From CAVDRM01 sp963611355 (GTDB lineage: Bacteria > Bacillota > Clostridia > Christensenellales > Aristaeellaceae), in NCBI GenBank assembly GCA_963611355.1, contig CAVDRM010000015.1:1-51312 (forward strand): a stretch of DNA of 51,312 nucleotides, in the 5' to 3' direction. Positions 18,541 to 27,756 of this stretch are shown piece by piece (the stretch's first letter is position 1; each line of letters begins with the position of its first letter). Under the pieces are notes generated by a model. The model was not told where the DNA came from. It searched no databases and saw only the letters and a list, made by a program, of their open reading frames with translations. The translations under genes were made by a program, and so were the position numbers.

Positions 18541-19485
18541 ATGCGAGACTATATCATTCGCCGTCTGCTGATGCTCATTCCCGTTTTAATCGGCATCAGC
18601 ATTTGCATTTTTGCCATCATGCAGCTCATCCCCGGAGACGTTGTGTCCGGCATTTTGGGCATTGAGGAAACGCCGGAGCTGCGCGCCATGTGGGAAAAGA
18701 AATTAGGGCTGGATAAGCCCCTTGTCGAGCAGTATTTCAGCTGGGTCACGAACGCCCTGCGGGGCGATTTCGGCGAGTCCTTCCGAACCGGCGCGGAGGT
18801 CTTTCCGGAAATCATCAAGCGCTTCAAAATTTCCGCAGAGCTGGCTATTTTGGCCTGCATCATCGCATGGCTCATCGCGCTGCCGCTGGGCATTATTTCC
18901 GCGCTCAAGCGAAACAGCGTCATTGACAGAATTGTCCGCATTTTCGCCCTGCTGGGCGTTTCCGTGCCGAATTTTGCCTCAGCGACGCTGCTCATTTTAT
19001 TTTTATCCAAGACCTTCAACTATTATTCGCCGGTCAAATATGTCGGCCTGTTTGAAGATTTCGGCACGAACATGGAAATCATGCTCCTGCCCGCCGCCAT
19101 TTTAGGCGGCGTGATGGCCGGCTCCGTCATGCGCATGACGCGCTCCTCCATGCTGGAGGTGCTGCGGCAGGACTTTGTCAAGGCCGTCCGCGCCAAGGGC
19201 GCACCCGAAAAGGTGACCATTTTCCGCCACGTTCTGCGGAACAGCTGCATCCCGATTGTCACGCTCATCGGCATGCAAATCGGCGGTCTGATGGGCGGCA
19301 CGGTCGTCATCGAACAGATTTTCTCCATACCGGGGCTGGGGCAATATGTGTTGACGGGCATTTCTCAGCGCGATTACCCCGTGGTGCAGGGCTGCGTTCT
19401 TTTTATTGCCTTTGTCTACGTCATCGTCAATCTGCTGGTCGATATTCTGTATACCTACATTGACCCGCGCATTTCGTACAGCTAA
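18541..19485 (+). CDS. ABC importer permease, DppB/OppB type
   Basis: 314 aa with about six membrane segments. The N-terminal MRDYIIRRLLMLIPVLIGISICIFAIMQLIPGD is diagnostic, as is the EAA loop EVLRQDFVKAVRAKGAPEKVTIFRHVLRNSCIP near 205-240, which contacts the ATPase, and IPGLGQYVLTGISQRDYPVVQG. It forms half of the membrane channel with the DppC-type protein. AAAGGAG lies 9 nt upstream of the ATG at 18541. DppC-type follows after 15 nt. Confidence 0.93.
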   Translation: MRDYIIRRLLMLIPVLIGISICIFAIMQLIPGDVVSGILGIEETPELRAMWEKKLGLDKPLVEQYFSWVTNALRGDFGESFRTGAEVFPEIIKRFKISAELAILACIIAWLIALPLGIISALKRNSVIDRIVRIFALLGVSVPNFASATLLILFLSKTFNYYSPVKYVGLFEDFGTNMEIMLLPAAILGGVMAGSVMRMTRSSMLEVLRQDFVKAVRAKGAPEKVTIFRHVLRNSCIPIVTLIGMQIGGLMGGTVVIEQIFSIPGLGQYVLTGISQRDYPVVQGCVLFIAFVYVIVNLLVDILYTYIDPRISYS

Positions 19486-19500
19486 GGGAGGCGTTGCTTT

Positions 19501-20370
19501 ATGAACAATAAAAAGGTGAAACAGCGTGCGCTTCCCGGCAATGAAAGCGTGCTGCGTCAGCTTTGGCAGGACCCGCTCGGACGCGCCGGCATGATAGGCG
19601 TTTCCATTGTGATTATCATGGCCGTCTTTGCGCCGTGGATTGCGCAATACGACGTGGCCAAAATGAATGCGCGGGATAAGCTGACCGCGCCCTGCGCCAA
19701 ATACTGGTTCGGAACGGATAACTTCGGGCGGGATGTGTTCAGCCGCATCGTGTACGGCGCCCGCGTATCGCTGATTGTCGGCATTGTCGCCGTGGGCATT
19801 GCAGCAGGCTTCGGCTATTTGCTGGGCATGATTGCCGGCTTCTTTGAAGGCAGGGTGGAGTCCGTCATTCTGATGGTCATGGACGTCATCTTTGCCTTTC
19901 CGTCCATCCTGCTTGCGCTGTTTATCGTGTCTGCCTTGGGGACGAGCATCGTTAATACCATGATTGCCATCGGCATCGTCAACATTCCCGTATTTACGCG
20001 CACCGTGCGCGCATCCGTCAAGTCCGTCAAGTCCATGGATTATATTGCCAATGCCCGCTCCATCGGCCTGCCGGGTATGCGTATCCTGTTCCGCCATGTG
20101 ACGCCCAACGTGCTGGCACCGTTTACCGTTCAGGCGACGCTGGCCTTGTCCGGCGCGATTTTGACGGAAGCCTCCATGAGCTTTTTGGGGCTGGGCATTC
20201 AGCCGCCGAATCCGTCTTGGGGCTCAATGCTGTCCGATGCGCGCAAATTTATGGAGCGTGCGCCGTGGCTGGTCATTTTTCCCGCGCTGTTCATCATCAT
20301 GACGATTCTGTCGTTCAATATTCTTGGCGATGCGCTGCGCGATGTGCTTGACCCCAAGCTGAAGCTGTGA
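19501..20370 (+). CDS. ABC importer permease, DppC/OppC type
   Basis: 289 aa. The N-terminal OppC_N segment is WQDPLGRAGMIGVSIVIIMAVFAPWIAQYD, then HPFGTDxxGRD-like YWFGTDNFGRDVFSRIVYGARVSL, and the EAA loop SMDYIANARSIGLPGMRILFRHVTPN. About six membrane segments. It partners the DppB-type permease. GGGAGG precedes the start by 10 nt. Its stop overlaps a GTG of the next frame, which supports tight coupling. Confidence 0.93.
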   Translation: MNNKKVKQRALPGNESVLRQLWQDPLGRAGMIGVSIVIIMAVFAPWIAQYDVAKMNARDKLTAPCAKYWFGTDNFGRDVFSRIVYGARVSLIVGIVAVGIAAGFGYLLGMIAGFFEGRVESVILMVMDVIFAFPSILLALFIVSALGTSIVNTMIAIGIVNIPVFTRTVRASVKSVKSMDYIANARSIGLPGMRILFRHVTPNVLAPFTVQATLALSGAILTEASMSFLGLGIQPPNPSWGSMLSDARKFMERAPWLVIFPALFIIMTILSFNILGDALRDVLDPKLKL

Positions 20371-20381
20371 GGAGGATGACG

Positions 20382-21374
20382 ATGGAAAATTTGCTGGAAA
20401 TCCGAAATCTCAAAATCGTCACCCCCCGCGGAAAAAATACGGTCAGGCTGCTCGACCATGTAGACATGGATGTCAAAAAAACGCAGTCCTTCGGCGTCGT
20501 GGGCGAATCCGGCTGCGGCAAGTCCATTACCGCGAGCGCTATTTTGGGGCTGCTCCCTTACCCCCTGTCCGTCAGCGAGGGCAGCATCCGCTATGATTCC
20601 AAAAGCGGCGAGAAAGAGATGCTCAGCCTGTCCAAGCAGGAAATGCGCATGATTCGCGGGCAGGAAATCTCCATGATTTTTCAGGAGCCGATGACCTCGC
20701 TCGACCCGATTTTCACCGTGGAAATGCAGATGCATGAGGCGCTCGTGTTTCATCATCCGAATCTCAGCCGCAGGGAAATGCGGGAGCTGTCGCTGGAAAT
20801 GCTGCACAAGGTCAACATTCCCCGGCCGGAGCAAACGCTTCTGTCCTATCCGCACCAGCTGTCCGGCGGTCAGCTTCAGCGCATCATGATTGCCATCGCG
20901 CTGATAAACGACCCGCGCCTTTTGCTGGCCGATGAACCGACCACCGCGCTGGATGTGACCATTCAGGCGCAGATTCTCAAATTGATGAACGACCTGAAGG
21001 AGCAGAACGAAACATCCATCATCATGATCACGCATGACCTCGGCGTCATCGCGGAAACCTGCGAAGAGGTCGCCGTATTTTACGCGGGGCAAATCGTCGA
21101 GCAGGCCTCCGTGGTCGAATTGTTTCATCAAACGGCGCACCCGTACACCAACGGGCTTTTGCAGGCGGTCACATCCTTGGGCAGTGAAAACAGAAAGCTG
21201 TACACCATTCCCGGCATCGTGCCGCCGGGCGGCCGGTGGAGTTCCGGCTGCCGGTTTGCCGACCGCTGCAGCCAATGCATGGAAAAATGCACCAAGGCTA
21301 TGCCGGCGCTCACCGAGGTATCGCCCGGCCATACCTGCCGCTGCTTCCTGCACAGTGAGGAGGTGGAAGCATGA
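20382..21374 (+). CDS. ABC importer ATP-binding protein, DppD/OppD type
   Basis: 330 aa. Walker A GESGCGKS, Q-loop FQEPMTSLDP, signature LSGGQLQR, Walker B LLLADEPTTALD and switch His in MITHDLGVIAE are all present. The C-terminal oligopeptide/dipeptide extension has the cysteine cluster CRFADRCSQCMEKC, which in relatives binds an iron-sulfur cluster. It hydrolyses ATP to power import, paired with the DppF-type protein. I choose the ATG at 20382, with GGAGG 6 nt upstream; GTG 20367 overlapping the previous stop is the alternative. Confidence 0.93.
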   Translation: MENLLEIRNLKIVTPRGKNTVRLLDHVDMDVKKTQSFGVVGESGCGKSITASAILGLLPYPLSVSEGSIRYDSKSGEKEMLSLSKQEMRMIRGQEISMIFQEPMTSLDPIFTVEMQMHEALVFHHPNLSRREMRELSLEMLHKVNIPRPEQTLLSYPHQLSGGQLQRIMIAIALINDPRLLLADEPTTALDVTIQAQILKLMNDLKEQNETSIIMITHDLGVIAETCEEVAVFYAGQIVEQASVVELFHQTAHPYTNGLLQAVTSLGSENRKLYTIPGIVPPGGRWSSGCRFADRCSQCMEKCTKAMPALTEVSPGHTCRCFLHSEEVEA

Positions 21375-22357
21375 ATGCTGCCAAACAGGAAGCTATCCTG
21401 ACCGTTCGCCGTCTTCAGGTGTACTTTCCCGTCAAAAAAGGCGTGATGAAGCGCGTCGTCGGCCATGTCCATGCGGTGGAGGATGTCAGCTTTGATATCC
21501 GCCCGCACGAGGTATTTGCCTTAGTCGGAGAATCCGGCTGCGGCAAGTCCACGACAGGCAACGCCATCCTGCGCCTGATAGAGCCGACGGGCGGAAAAGT
21601 CTGTTTTAAGGGGCAGGAGCTTGGCACGCTGTCCGAGCATGAGCTTCGGCTCAAGCGCCGCGATATGCAGTTCATTTTTCAAAACCCGTATTCTTCCTTG
21701 AACCCGCGCATGAACGTCTGGCAGCTTCTGTCCGAGCCGCTCAGACTGCATTTTGACCTCAGGGGGACGGAGCTGAAGGAACGGGTGGAAGACATGCTGC
21801 GCAGCGTCGGCATGACGCCCGACCAGCTGGAGCGCTATCCGCATCAGTTTTCCGGCGGGCAAAAGCAGCGCATCTCCATCGCGAGAGCGCTTATCACGCA
21901 TCCGAGCTTTGTGGTGGCGGATGAGCCTGTTTCCGCGCTGGATGTGTCCATTCAGGCGCAGATCCTGAACCTGATGATGGACTTGCAGCAGGAAATGGAG
22001 CTGTCCCTGATTTTCATTTCGCATGATTTGAATGTCGTGCGGCATATCAGCAATTCCGTCGGCGTGATGTATCTCGGCTCCATCATGGAAAAGGGAGAAA
22101 CCGAGGAGGTTTATCGTCATCCGGCGCATCCGTATACACAGGCGCTGCTGTCGGCCGTTCCTTCGCACGACCCTTTGAACAAAAGCAGCCATATTGTGCT
22201 GGAAGGCGATGTGCCGAACCCCGCCGCGCCGCCCGCGGGCTGCCCGTTCCATACGCGCTGCCGATACTGCACGAAGCAATGCGAGGAGGTCAAGCCGGAC
22301 TTTACGGAGGTCTCCCCGAACCATTTTGCCGCCTGCCATCATCTGAACGAGCTGTGA
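21371..22357 (+). CDS. ABC importer ATP-binding protein, DppF/OppF type
   Basis: 328 aa. Second ATPase of the importer: Walker A GESGCGKST, Q-loop FQNPYSSLNPRM, signature FSGGQKQR, Walker B FVVADEPVSALD, H-loop SHDLNVVRHISN, and a C-terminal cysteine motif CPFHTRCRYCTKQC. The ATGA overlap with the previous stop shows translational coupling. It is the last gene; a terminator lies about 110 nt on. No peptidase or regulator is in the operon to hint at substrate. Confidence 0.93.
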   Translation: MNAAKQEAILTVRRLQVYFPVKKGVMKRVVGHVHAVEDVSFDIRPHEVFALVGESGCGKSTTGNAILRLIEPTGGKVCFKGQELGTLSEHELRLKRRDMQFIFQNPYSSLNPRMNVWQLLSEPLRLHFDLRGTELKERVEDMLRSVGMTPDQLERYPHQFSGGQKQRISIARALITHPSFVVADEPVSALDVSIQAQILNLMMDLQQEMELSLIFISHDLNVVRHISNSVGVMYLGSIMEKGETEEVYRHPAHPYTQALLSAVPSHDPLNKSSHIVLEGDVPNPAAPPAGCPFHTRCRYCTKQCEEVKPDFTEVSPNHFAACHHLNEL

Positions 22358-22466
22358 GGCCAAGGGATAAAACCAAGATCCGGGCGCAGCCGCAGACCCG
22401 CGCACGGCAAAGCCGAAACGAACAAGCCGCCAAGAGGCTGTGATGTACATAGGAAAAAGTATTAAA

Positions 22467-22490
22467 GCTCTGCCGTCATCAGCAGAGCCT
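22467..22490. terminator. Shared terminator between the importer operon and tex
   Basis: A 7-bp stem GCTCTGC / GCAGAGC with an 8-nt loop. It is followed on plus by CTTTGAT and on minus by TTTAATACTTTTT. It probably serves both convergent units, better on minus. Confidence 0.55.
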
Positions 22491-22504
22491 TTGATATTGT
22501 CCGA

Positions 22505-24661
22505 TTATTTTGTCGGCGGAATCATGGTTAAAGCAATACGCTTTTTCTTTTCATCCACATCGACCACCCAGACCTTCACGCGGTCGCCGACCCTGGCAGC
22601 CTCGGAGGGGTGGCGGATAAAGCGGGATGCCATGCGGGAAATATGCACAAGACCGTCCTGATGCACACCGATGTCCACAAACGCGCCGAAGTCGATTACG
22701 TTGCGCACCGTGCCCATCAGCTCCATGCCGGACTTCAAATCCTTGATGTCCAGCACATCCGTCCGCAAAATCGGCAGGGGAAGATCCTCACGCGGGTCGC
22801 GGCCGGGCTTTTGCAGTTCGGACAGGATGTCCTTTAAGGTCGGCAGCCCTAAATTCGTTTCGGCGGCCAGCTTATCCAGCCCGTAGTGCGTCGCCTTGTC
22901 CAAAATATCGTGAATACCGCCTTTTTTGAGCGCATCTGCCGAAATGCTCAGCGCCTGCAGAAGCTTCTTCGCCGAATCATAGCTTTCGGGATGCACGGCA
23001 GTCGCGTCCAAGGGGTTTTTGCTTCCCTGAACGCGCAGGAAGCCCGCGCATTGCTCAAAGGCACGAGGCCCTAACTTCGGCACTTTCTTGAGTGCCGCCC
23101 GGCTCGGCAGGCCGTTTTCGTCGCGGTACGCCACGATGTTTTTGGCCAGCGCAGGTCCGATGCCGGCCACATGGGAAAGCAGCTCCGCCGAGGCGGTGGA
23201 CAGCTCCACGCCCACGGAATTCACACAATGCTCCACCACGCCGTCCAGCGCGGCGGTCAGCTCGTTCTGCTTTAAATCATGCTGATACTGCCCTACGCCG
23301 ATGGAGCGCGGGTCGATTTTGACCAGCTCCGCCAAGGGGTCCTGCATACGCCGCGCAATGGACACCGCGCTGCGCAGGGAAACATCGAAATCCGGAAATT
23401 CCTGTGCGGCGAGCTTGCTGGCGGAATAGACCGATGCGCCCGCCTCATTCACAATGGTATAGGCAACGCCCTGCGGCAGCTCGGGCAGAAGAGACGCAAT
23501 AAACTGCTCGCTCTCACGGGAGGCCGTTCCGTTGCCGATGGCGATGGCCGTCACATGATGGCGCTTGACCATCCCGCAGATGAGCTGCCTCGACTGCTCA
23601 TGCTGCCGCGCTTGGCCGGGCAGGGTAAAGTGGCCGACGCCCGTTTCCAGCACCTTGCCGTTTTCGTCCACGACCGCCAGCTTGCAGCCCGTTCGAAAGC
23701 CCGGGTCAACGCCTAGGGTGACGCGTCCCTTGATGGGCGGCTGCATCAGAAGCTGCTGCAAATTTTGAGAGAACACGCGAATCGCGCCGACGTTGGCGCG
23801 GTCGGTCAATTCATTGCGCACTTCCCGCTCCAGGGACGGGAAAAGCAGGCGTTCCCACGCATCTGCGGCTGCCAAAGCCACCTGCGGGGCAGTCTGTGCG
23901 CCGGAGCGGACATAGTGCCCGGCGATGATACCGTTGGCCGTTTCATTCGGCGCAGTCAGGGAAACCTTTAAAAATCCATCCTTTTCGCCGCGATTGATGG
24001 CCAGCACGCGGTGCTCCGCCACGCGGGGAACAGCCTCCGCGTAGGTATAATACATGCTGTATACGCTGTCCTCCTCCTTGGCGGCGGAGGAGTTCAGAAC
24101 GCCCTCCCGCAGAAGCAGGCTGCGCAGGAGCTTGCGAAGCGCCGCGTCATCGCTGATGATTTCGGCAATGATGTCACGAGCGCCCGCCAAAGCGCTTTCA
24201 GTATCCGGCACGTCCTTTTCGGGGCTTACATACGGCGCCGCCAGCGTTTCTAACGTTCCCTTGAAGGGCTGCTGCAGCAGAAGCGCCTGTGCCAAGCCTT
24301 CCAGCCCGCGCTCCTTGGCGATGGTGGCGCGGGTGCGGCGCTTGGGCCGGAAGGGACGATAAATATCCTCCAGCTCGGACAGCGTAGCGGCAGCGGCCAA
24401 GACCGTTTGCATTTCCTCGGTCAGTACCCCCTGATCGGTCAGAGCCTTTTCGATTTCATTCCTGCGCTTGTCCAAACTGCGGAGATATTCCAGCCGCTCG
24501 GTCAACTCCCGCAGAAGCTGGTCGTCTAAAGAGCCGGTGGCCTCCTTGCGGTATCTGGCGATAAAAGGGACGGTGTTGCCCGCGTCCAGCAGATCAATGA
24601 CGGCACGCACCTGCTCCGGGCGCAGAGAAAATTCGCGGGCTAAAACGGCGGCAAAATCCAT
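22505..24661 (-). CDS. tex: Tex-family S1 RNA-binding protein
   Basis: 718 aa, typical length. Domains in order: N-terminal Tex helical region (EFSLRPEQVRAVIDLLDAGNTVPFIARYRKEATG), YqgF-type RNase H-like domain near 325-450 (TLGVDPGFRTGCKLAVVDENGKVLETG), two helix-hairpin-helix motifs (VAGIGPALAKNIVAYRDENG, LKKVPKLGPRAFEQCAGF), and a C-terminal S1 domain (GTVRNVIDFGAFVDIGVHQDGLVHISRM). Tex proteins bind nucleic acid and affect transcription and tolerance to stress; the exact task in Clostridia is not settled. The start has GGAGG about 11 nt upstream. Confidence 0.93.
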   Translation of the reverse strand: MDFAAVLAREFSLRPEQVRAVIDLLDAGNTVPFIARYRKEATGSLDDQLLRELTERLEYLRSLDKRRNEIEKALTDQGVLTEEMQTVLAAAATLSELEDIYRPFRPKRRTRATIAKERGLEGLAQALLLQQPFKGTLETLAAPYVSPEKDVPDTESALAGARDIIAEIISDDAALRKLLRSLLLREGVLNSSAAKEEDSVYSMYYTYAEAVPRVAEHRVLAINRGEKDGFLKVSLTAPNETANGIIAGHYVRSGAQTAPQVALAAADAWERLLFPSLEREVRNELTDRANVGAIRVFSQNLQQLLMQPPIKGRVTLGVDPGFRTGCKLAVVDENGKVLETGVGHFTLPGQARQHEQSRQLICGMVKRHHVTAIAIGNGTASRESEQFIASLLPELPQGVAYTIVNEAGASVYSASKLAAQEFPDFDVSLRSAVSIARRMQDPLAELVKIDPRSIGVGQYQHDLKQNELTAALDGVVEHCVNSVGVELSTASAELLSHVAGIGPALAKNIVAYRDENGLPSRAALKKVPKLGPRAFEQCAGFLRVQGSKNPLDATAVHPESYDSAKKLLQALSISADALKKGGIHDILDKATHYGLDKLAAETNLGLPTLKDILSELQKPGRDPREDLPLPILRTDVLDIKDLKSGMELMGTVRNVIDFGAFVDIGVHQDGLVHISRMASRFIRHPSEAARVGDRVKVWVVDVDEKKKRIALTMIPPTK

Positions 24662-24696
24662 GAATGCAGCATCCTCCGAAAATCATTTGTCTGCCT

Positions 24697-24725
24697 ATTA
24701 TACGGAAAAAGCGAACAATTGGCAA
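24697..24725 (-). promoter_or_regulatory. Promoter of tex
   Basis: TTGCCA (24725-24720), a 17-nt spacer and TATAAT (24702-24697) on minus. Confidence 0.6.
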
Positions 24726-24754
24726 GGCATCCCTTCGTAAGCCCCAAAGAGGTT

Positions 24755-25690
24755 TTATTCCCTTGCCGCATCAAAGCCGTCTGTGCGCTCCACGACATAC
24801 AGGGGACGGGCGCGCACGTCGTCAAACATGCGGGCGAGATATTCGCCCAAAATGCCGATGCACAGAAGGATGCTGCCGCCCAGCGCCATCAGGAGCGCGG
24901 CAAGCCACCACGCGCCGCCGGAGGTGCCGCACAGGAGAAGAATCAGCAGCACCAGCGCGGTCAGCAGGCCGATGCCCGTCCAGAAGGCACCCAACAAGGT
25001 GGCCAGGCGCAGGGGGCTTACGGAAAAGCCGAACACGCCGTCCGCCGCCAGCCGCAGCATTTTTCTGAGCGGGTAATGCGTTTCTCCGGCAAAGCGCCGG
25101 TCACGGTCGTACAGAAGGGGCGTCTGCTCAAAGCCCGCCCATGCGAACATCCCGCGCAAAAAGCGGGCATGCTCCGGCATGGCGCGGATAACATCCGCCA
25201 CCTGCTTATCCACCAAGCGGAAATCGCCCGTATCCCGCGGCACCATGCCGCCGGTGAGCCGGCTGATGAGCCGATAATAAAGGTCGGCCGTGGCCTTTTT
25301 GAACGCGGTCTCGCCCGCACGGGCGCGGCGCTTGCCGTAGACGACCTTCGCCCCCTGCTTCCACAGCGCCGCCATATCGGGAATCAGCTCCGGCGGGTCC
25401 TGCAAATCCGCGTCAATGATGACCAGCGCATCGCCGGACGCATAGTCAAGTCCGGCGCTCACGGCAATCTGATGTCCCGCGTTGCGGGCAAAATGCACCA
25501 CGCGCACGTTTGTATCCGCCTTCGCCAAATCGTCCAGCAGGGCGGCTGTCCTGTCCTTCGAGCCGTCGTTGACATAGACGATTTCATACGAATCATGCAT
25601 TCCCTGCATGACGGCTGTCAGCCGCCTGTGCGTCTCCCCAAGGACGGCTTCTTCATTATAGCACGGAACAATAACGGAATATGTCGGCAT
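24755..25690 (-). CDS. Family 2 glycosyltransferase with two membrane segments (GtrB/polyprenol-phosphate sugar type)
   Basis: 311 aa. The catalytic GT-A domain (1-225) shows SVIVPCYNEE, YVNDGSKDRT and the metal-binding IDADLQDPPE, with RDTGDFRLVDK downstream. Two hydrophobic helices at about 230-290 anchor it. This layout belongs to the dolichol/undecaprenyl-phosphate glycosyltransferases that load a single sugar on a lipid carrier for later transfer outside. Which sugar is unknown. AAGGAG lies 9 nt before the start, directly after a strong hairpin (25708-25739). The upstream gene on the same strand encodes an exported peptidoglycan-binding protein. Confidence 0.9.
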   Translation of the reverse strand: MPTYSVIVPCYNEEAVLGETHRRLTAVMQGMHDSYEIVYVNDGSKDRTAALLDDLAKADTNVRVVHFARNAGHQIAVSAGLDYASGDALVIIDADLQDPPELIPDMAALWKQGAKVVYGKRRARAGETAFKKATADLYYRLISRLTGGMVPRDTGDFRLVDKQVADVIRAMPEHARFLRGMFAWAGFEQTPLLYDRDRRFAGETHYPLRKMLRLAADGVFGFSVSPLRLATLLGAFWTGIGLLTALVLLILLLCGTSGGAWWLAALLMALGGSILLCIGILGEYLARMFDDVRARPLYVVERTDGFDAARE

Positions 25691-25707
25691 GACTTTTTCT
25701 CCTTAAA

Positions 25708-25739
25708 CGAATGGCTGCCCTGTTTTGAGCAGCCATTCG
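25708..25739 (-). terminator. Strong hairpin abutting the glycosyltransferase ribosome-binding site
   Basis: An 11-bp perfect stem CGAATGGCTGC / GCAGCCATTCG, with only TTT after it on minus and then the AAGGAG of the next gene. It is either a weak terminator after the 641-aa protein gene or an attenuator ahead of the glycosyltransferase. Confidence 0.5.
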
Positions 25740-25760
25740 CCTGATTTGCTGTATACTTAT

Positions 25761-27686
25761 TCAGCGGCCTAAAAGCACTTTGAAGCTGATGCTCAAATCC
25801 GTCCTTAAGTCATAGGTTGCACCGGCACTGGCGAACAGGTCAACGGATACATACAGCGTCCCGTCCGACACAAGCGCACTCATGCAGCTCTGCCCGTCTA
25901 CGGTGGCTTCCAGGACCTCGGTCGCCGTGTAGCGAAGGATGAGGCTGTAATCGCCGATACCTGCCGCCACGCCGTCCCGAAGCTGGGATGTACGGATACC
26001 GGCAGCGCTCAGCACGTCCAAGGCGCTGACCATCGCATTGCCCGCCGCGTCCTCATACCAGTTTCCTGCGGACGTGCCGTCCACGGTCAGCTTGCCCTTT
26101 TTGGTAATCGGCGCTTTGGTGGGCGTAGGAGACGGTGTCGCGGTCGGTGTTGCGGTCGGAGTCGCGGTCGGCGTAGCCGTTGGGGTTGCGGTCGGAGTCG
26201 CGGTCGGCGTAGCCGTTGGGGTTGCGGTCGGGGTTGCCGTCGGGGGCTTCTTGATGCAGGTAAAGATGACCTCCGAGGGCGTCGCGCCCGAAGCATCCAC
26301 GGTGACGACGACCCAGCCTTCACCCTGCAGAACATAGTCCTCCGGAATGTAAGCGGCGTCGGCAAAAATCTTCGTTTCGCCGGGCTGACACAGCACCTTC
26401 TGGCGGGAGGCAATGTCCGCATTGTTCTCATCGCGGTAGTACACATAGACATTCTTCGCCTGCGGCTCCGTTGTGGGTGTGGGCGTATGGGTCGGGGGCG
26501 TCGTCGGGGTCGGGGTCGGCGGCAGCGTGGGCGTCGGCGTTTCAGCGCCGGTGCTTCTGAAGGTAAATGTGACCATCGACGGGGTGGCGTTGCCCTTGGC
26601 ATCCACATGGACGGCGACGGAGGCATCGCTTGTCAGCTCATAGCCGGGCACTCTGCTCGTGTTGACATTCACATTGGTGTAGGTATTGGCCCTGCACAGC
26701 GCGGTCGTCTGGTAGATGATTTCGTTGTACTCATTTACATAGTACACATTAACCTCAACATCCTTTGCGCCGGGCGTGGGGGTCGGGGTCGAAGAGCGGC
26801 GGACATAGAAGGTCACGCTGTCGGGCGATGCAACGCCTCTGCTCGATACGGTCACCTTCACGGAGGCATCGCTGTCCAGCACATAGCCGGAGGGAACCAG
26901 ATTCGCGTTATAGCGGACAGTGGCGCTTTTGCCGTAGGCAATGGTCACGGAATCCGAGGTGAGGAATGTGCCGTCGGAGACGCAGTAATAAATCGGCACG
27001 GTGGTCGTCTTCACGGCGGGAGTCGGGGTCGCGTCCGGCGCTTTATAATAGAAGGTCACGGAGGCGGGGCTGGCGCTGCCATTCTTGATGGTCACGCTGA
27101 CGGACGCGCTGCTCGTCAAGGTATAGTTCTGCGGCACGAAGCGGGAATCAGCCTTGATGGTCGTCTTCCCCGTGATGGCAACGCTGGTGCGCGCCAAAAT
27201 CGTTCCCGTTCCGTTTTCTACATAATAGACCGGCACGGTGATTTCAAACGGGGTCGGCGTGGGCGTTTTGGCGGCAGGCGCTGCGGTGATGACGGCAGTG
27301 CTTTCGTACAGCAGCGACTGCGTGTCCTGCCCCGCGATGCCGTCCACCTTAATGCCGTTCGCCTTCTGGAACGCCTCGACCGCCTTGCGGGTGTTCTGGC
27401 CGTACACGCCGTCCACCTTATCGCTCAGGTAGCCCAGCTCCTTGAGCCGCGTTTGCAGCTTTCGGACATTCGACCCCTTATCGCCCACATACAGCGTGGT
27501 ATAGCGGGTGGTGGAGGTCGGCGAGGGCGTAGCGGTCGGCACTTCGGTCAGGACAGGCGTCGCCGTCACGATGGGCGTGGCGGTGAACACGGCGTCCGCC
27601 GGCAGCGGCGTAATGGCAGGCGAGGCCTCCGTTGCCGAGCTGACCAGCAGCATCATGTAAACAAGCAGTGTTTTGACCAAATCCAT
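25761..27686 (-). CDS. Exported peptidoglycan-binding protein with four beta-repeats and a Thr-Pro linker
   Basis: 641 aa. A hydrophobic N-terminus (MDLVKTLLVYMMLLVSSATEA) and a Thr/Pro stretch precede a PG_binding_1 domain (YVGDKGSNVRKLQTRLKELGYLSDKVDGVYGQNTRKAVEAFQ, about 65-130). Then come four related modules of roughly 80-90 residues, each starting with a VxVYYV/YYRD strand and ending PSxVTFxF, split by TPTP linkers, similar in layout to MucBP-type repeats. A long (TATP)n linker near 480-530 follows, then a last domain (KGKLTVDGTSAGNWYEDAAG...YVSVDLFASAGATYDL) resembling the copper-amine-oxidase N-terminal-like fold common in clostridial surface proteins. Probably cell-wall attached. AAGGGGG precedes the start. 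Confidence 0.8.
   Translation of the reverse strand: MDLVKTLLVYMMLLVSSATEASPAITPLPADAVFTATPIVTATPVLTEVPTATPSPTSTTRYTTLYVGDKGSNVRKLQTRLKELGYLSDKVDGVYGQNTRKAVEAFQKANGIKVDGIAGQDTQSLLYESTAVITAAPAAKTPTPTPFEITVPVYYVENGTGTILARTSVAITGKTTIKADSRFVPQNYTLTSSASVSVTIKNGSASPASVTFYYKAPDATPTPAVKTTTVPIYYCVSDGTFLTSDSVTIAYGKSATVRYNANLVPSGYVLDSDASVKVTVSSRGVASPDSVTFYVRRSSTPTPTPGAKDVEVNVYYVNEYNEIIYQTTALCRANTYTNVNVNTSRVPGYELTSDASVAVHVDAKGNATPSMVTFTFRSTGAETPTPTLPPTPTPTTPPTHTPTPTTEPQAKNVYVYYRDENNADIASRQKVLCQPGETKIFADAAYIPEDYVLQGEGWVVVTVDASGATPSEVIFTCIKKPPTATPTATPTATPTATPTATPTATPTATPTATPTATPSPTPTKAPITKKGKLTVDGTSAGNWYEDAAGNAMVSALDVLSAAGIRTSQLRDGVAAGIGDYSLILRYTATEVLEATVDGQSCMSALVSDGTLYVSVDLFASAGATYDLRTDLSISFKVLLGR
26107..26250 (-). 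repeat. 12-nt / 36-nt minisatellite coding (TATP)n
   Basis: A 12-nt unit coding Thr-Ala-Thr-Pro is repeated about ten times. A higher-order 36-nt period is visible: the same block starts at 26158 and 26194. Unit number could change by slippage without shifting the frame. Confidence 0.8.
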
Positions 27687-27756
27687 GCGGCTTCCCCCTT
27701 ATTTGTTGGTTAAGCAATGATATAACGATACAGGCTGCAAAAAACATCCCTGTTTT

